Program-made: the position numbers and the translations under genes
The notes under the pieces: model-generated
Seen by the model: only the letters and a program-made list of their open reading frames with translations
Told to the model about the DNA's origin: nothing
Database searches by the model: none
Assembly: GCA_011524395.1 (NCBI GenBank)
Contig: WTKN01000193.1
Span: 1-34,113, forward strand
Source: Moorena sp. SS36440bin_2
GTDB lineage: Bacteria; Cyanobacteriota; Cyanobacteriia; Cyanobacteriales; Coleofasciculaceae
Direction of reading: 5' to 3'
Length of the DNA stretch: 34,113 bases
Part shown: positions 32,618 to 34,113 of the stretch, one piece after another
Layout: each line of letters starts with the position of its first letter
How positions within the stretch are numbered: the stretch's first letter is position 1

Positions 32618-33209
32618 AGAACTTTAATTTATTATTTTTAACAGCTATTATCTAGTTTCAGATAATGTGACGATCATACACTTCCCGATCGGGCAAGTGT
32701 AGGCTTAATGCACCTCTTAAGGCTACCAGAACTTCTTTAGCCTTTGGAGACTCTGGGCGAACGAGGTAATATTAGTTATAGAACTATCAATAACTGGATT
32801 TCCTCATGGATCGTTTTCTTGCCAGGCAAACGTACTGCCCCACTTTTAATAGACTTGATTGAAGTTACTGTTTGGTTCGTTTTGCTGCTATCTAATTCAG
32901 CAACCTTCTCGCTGATTAGACTACAGTAGACTTTGGCTATTTTCGGTTAAAATTGAAATTAATTCCTGTCCCGCATCCAACCACCGCTCCCCTATCTGAG
33001 GAGACCTGGGATTGGTGCGGGTTCTAGCTAGATTGGGAGCATCGAAGGCAAAAGGCTACCAAACAAAAAGCTACCAGGCAAGTCACCCTAATGAATTATC
33101 AAAATCCATAAAAATATAACATATATCCCCTAAAACTATAATAGTTTCTCAGTAAGCGGTAGCAAATTGTTTCGCACTTCATCGTTCACACTTGACACTT
33201 CCGCCCTTG
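32618..33209. other. Intergenic region upstream of the zinc-ribbon FHA gene
   Basis: About 590 nt with no gene that I can support. A short minus-strand frame (about 32780-32665, YYLVRPESPKAKEVLVALRG then SLHLPDREVYDRHII) has protein-like composition but no start codon, so it may be a fragment. The FHA promoter should lie near 32620-32700. Confidence 0.45.
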
Positions 33210-33932
33210 TCAATGTTTCAAATCTTGACCTGCTGATTCATCTAGAAGCCACCAAAGTTCTCCTTGGGGCTGGATCAACCGAGCTGGATAGGTTTGTGGA
33301 TCAGCTTCGGGGGCAAATATTTGAGCTAAGGCTGCTCTTTTGCCAGCACCAGCAACGAGAAACATAACGCAGTTGGCATGGTTAATCAAGGTGGAAGTAA
33401 AGGTGATTCGTGGTTGACCATCTTTGTTGCCAACTGTAACGAGTCGATCTTTTACTTGCAGAGCCTCTGTATGGGGGAATAGGGAAGCAGTATGGCCATC
33501 ATCACCAATGCCTAACAAAATTACATCAAAGCCAGGAAACTCTCCTACTGGTATGCCAAAAAACTCATACAGTTGAGCTTGATGTTTATCTGCATCAGCA
33601 GCGGGGCTAGAGCCGTCGGTGGGCATCGGGTGAATGTTAGCCTCTGGTATATCGACTTTGTCTAACCAGGCCAGACGAGCCATCCTTTGATTACTATCGG
33701 GGTGGTCGGAACTTACATAGCGTTCATCACCCCAAAACACATGAATGTTATTCCAAGCAAGGTCACAGGTAGCGATCGCTTCATATAAAGGCGCTGGGGT
33801 GCTACCGCCAGCAAGGGCAATGGTACAGCGACCGTTAGCCTGGATTGCTCCTTCGATTTTACTGAGGACAACATCAACAGCTCGCCTAATCAAAGCTTCT
33901 TTATCCGGTACAACTTCAACAACTTTGTTCAT
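33210..33932 (-). CDS. pgl: 6-phosphogluconolactonase
   Basis: Hydrolyses 6-phosphogluconolactone to 6-phosphogluconate in the oxidative pentose phosphate pathway, the main route of dark NADPH supply in cyanobacteria. The DevB-type signatures are ALAGGSTPAPLYEAI, IHVFWGDERYVSSDHPDSN, and VILLGIGDDGHTASLFPHT, which carries catalytic residues. At 240 residues it is normal length. The start ATG 33932 gives MNKVVEVVPDKEALIRRAVD. The neighbouring zwf-opcA genes common near it in some species are not visible here. Confidence 0.95.
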   Translation of the reverse strand: MNKVVEVVPDKEALIRRAVDVVLSKIEGAIQANGRCTIALAGGSTPAPLYEAIATCDLAWNNIHVFWGDERYVSSDHPDSNQRMARLAWLDKVDIPEANIHPMPTDGSSPAADADKHQAQLYEFFGIPVGEFPGFDVILLGIGDDGHTASLFPHTEALQVKDRLVTVGNKDGQPRITFTSTLINHANCVMFLVAGAGKRAALAQIFAPEADPQTYPARLIQPQGELWWLLDESAGQDLKH

Positions 33933-34051
33933 AAAACCTGTCTGCCGAGGAACACTACATCCACAAGACTACCGTTAATCAGCGATTGTGCGATGATTGT
34001 GCGATCGCTTTACCTGATTAAGGAAGAATACCAGAAATTATCCTAACACCT

Positions 34052-34113
34052 TGATTAGTGGTTAATGGTTAATGGTTAATGGTTAATGGTTAATGGTTAA
34101 TGGTTAATGGTTA
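34052..34113. repeat. Heptamer tandem array, TTAATGG x9, at the window end
   Basis: Perfect TTAATGG units run off the window edge. The units between 33933 and 34051 include two near-HIP1 sites (GCGATTGTGCGATGATTGTGCGATCGC region) and the putative pgl promoter. Confidence 0.9.

Noticed and set aside
32744-32929. A 61-codon plus-strand frame in the gap upstream of the zinc-ribbon FHA gene.
   Set aside because: Composition is random-like, there is no ribosome-binding site, and no recognisable domain.

Overview
The window looks like chromosome of a filamentous cyanobacterium. The reasons are many copies of the HIP1 octamer (GCGATCGC), cyanobacterial families of limited distribution (DUF3155, DUF3611, a CCB1-like cytochrome b6f assembly protein, FHA and PadR proteins of cyanobacterial type), hopanoid genes, and intergenic spacers packed with heptanucleotide tandem repeats. 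The repeat style reminds me of large-genome marine genera such as Moorena, but the genus is inference. I see no rRNA, tRNA, CRISPR array or prophage.

Layout. 0-4.6 kb: a rightward set of coupled genes for a Wzm/Wzt-type polysaccharide ABC exporter and a membrane-anchored serine hydrolase, ending in a hairpin terminator and an array of palindromic units. 4.9-10.3 kb: a leftward cluster of RND efflux pump, HpnA-like epimerase and HpnH radical SAM enzyme (hopanoid side-chain synthesis). 10.4-15.5 kb: a fibrillin-like protein, Aat transferase, a TerB-like protein, an SLH-domain envelope protein and a soluble histidine kinase. 15.6-17.0 kb: a solitary IS200/IS605-type TnpB nuclease gene with a probable omega RNA at its 3' end. 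17.4-20.5 kb: DUF3155, CCB1-like, PadR and DUF3611 genes. 20.7-24.9 kb: housekeeping genes serS, rseP, nth and rpsN, all rightward and separated by repeats. 25.1-30.8 kb: leftward genes for a small hypothetical protein, an MscS channel fused to a cyclic-nucleotide-binding domain, a Crp/Fnr regulator, two near-identical fatty-acid-hydroxylase-like proteins and an FHA protein. 30.8-31.7 kb: a long structured gap with a probable tnpB remnant. 31.7-33.9 kb: a zinc-ribbon/FHA protein and 6-phosphogluconolactonase.

The most unusual material is repeat biology. A small palindromic element, sometimes carrying further hairpins nested in its centre, occurs at four places. One copy is translated in frame inside the N terminus of endonuclease III, and two lie in a roughly 110-residue insertion in a cytoplasmic loop of the RND pump. 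A second 50-bp palindromic unit shows compensatory stem changes between neighbouring copies. Nearly all tandem arrays have a period of 7 or 14. In addition, the ribosome-binding region of hpnH is complementary over 10 nt to the core motif of the cyanobacterial small RNA Yfr1 as I remember it, which suggests a testable regulatory link.
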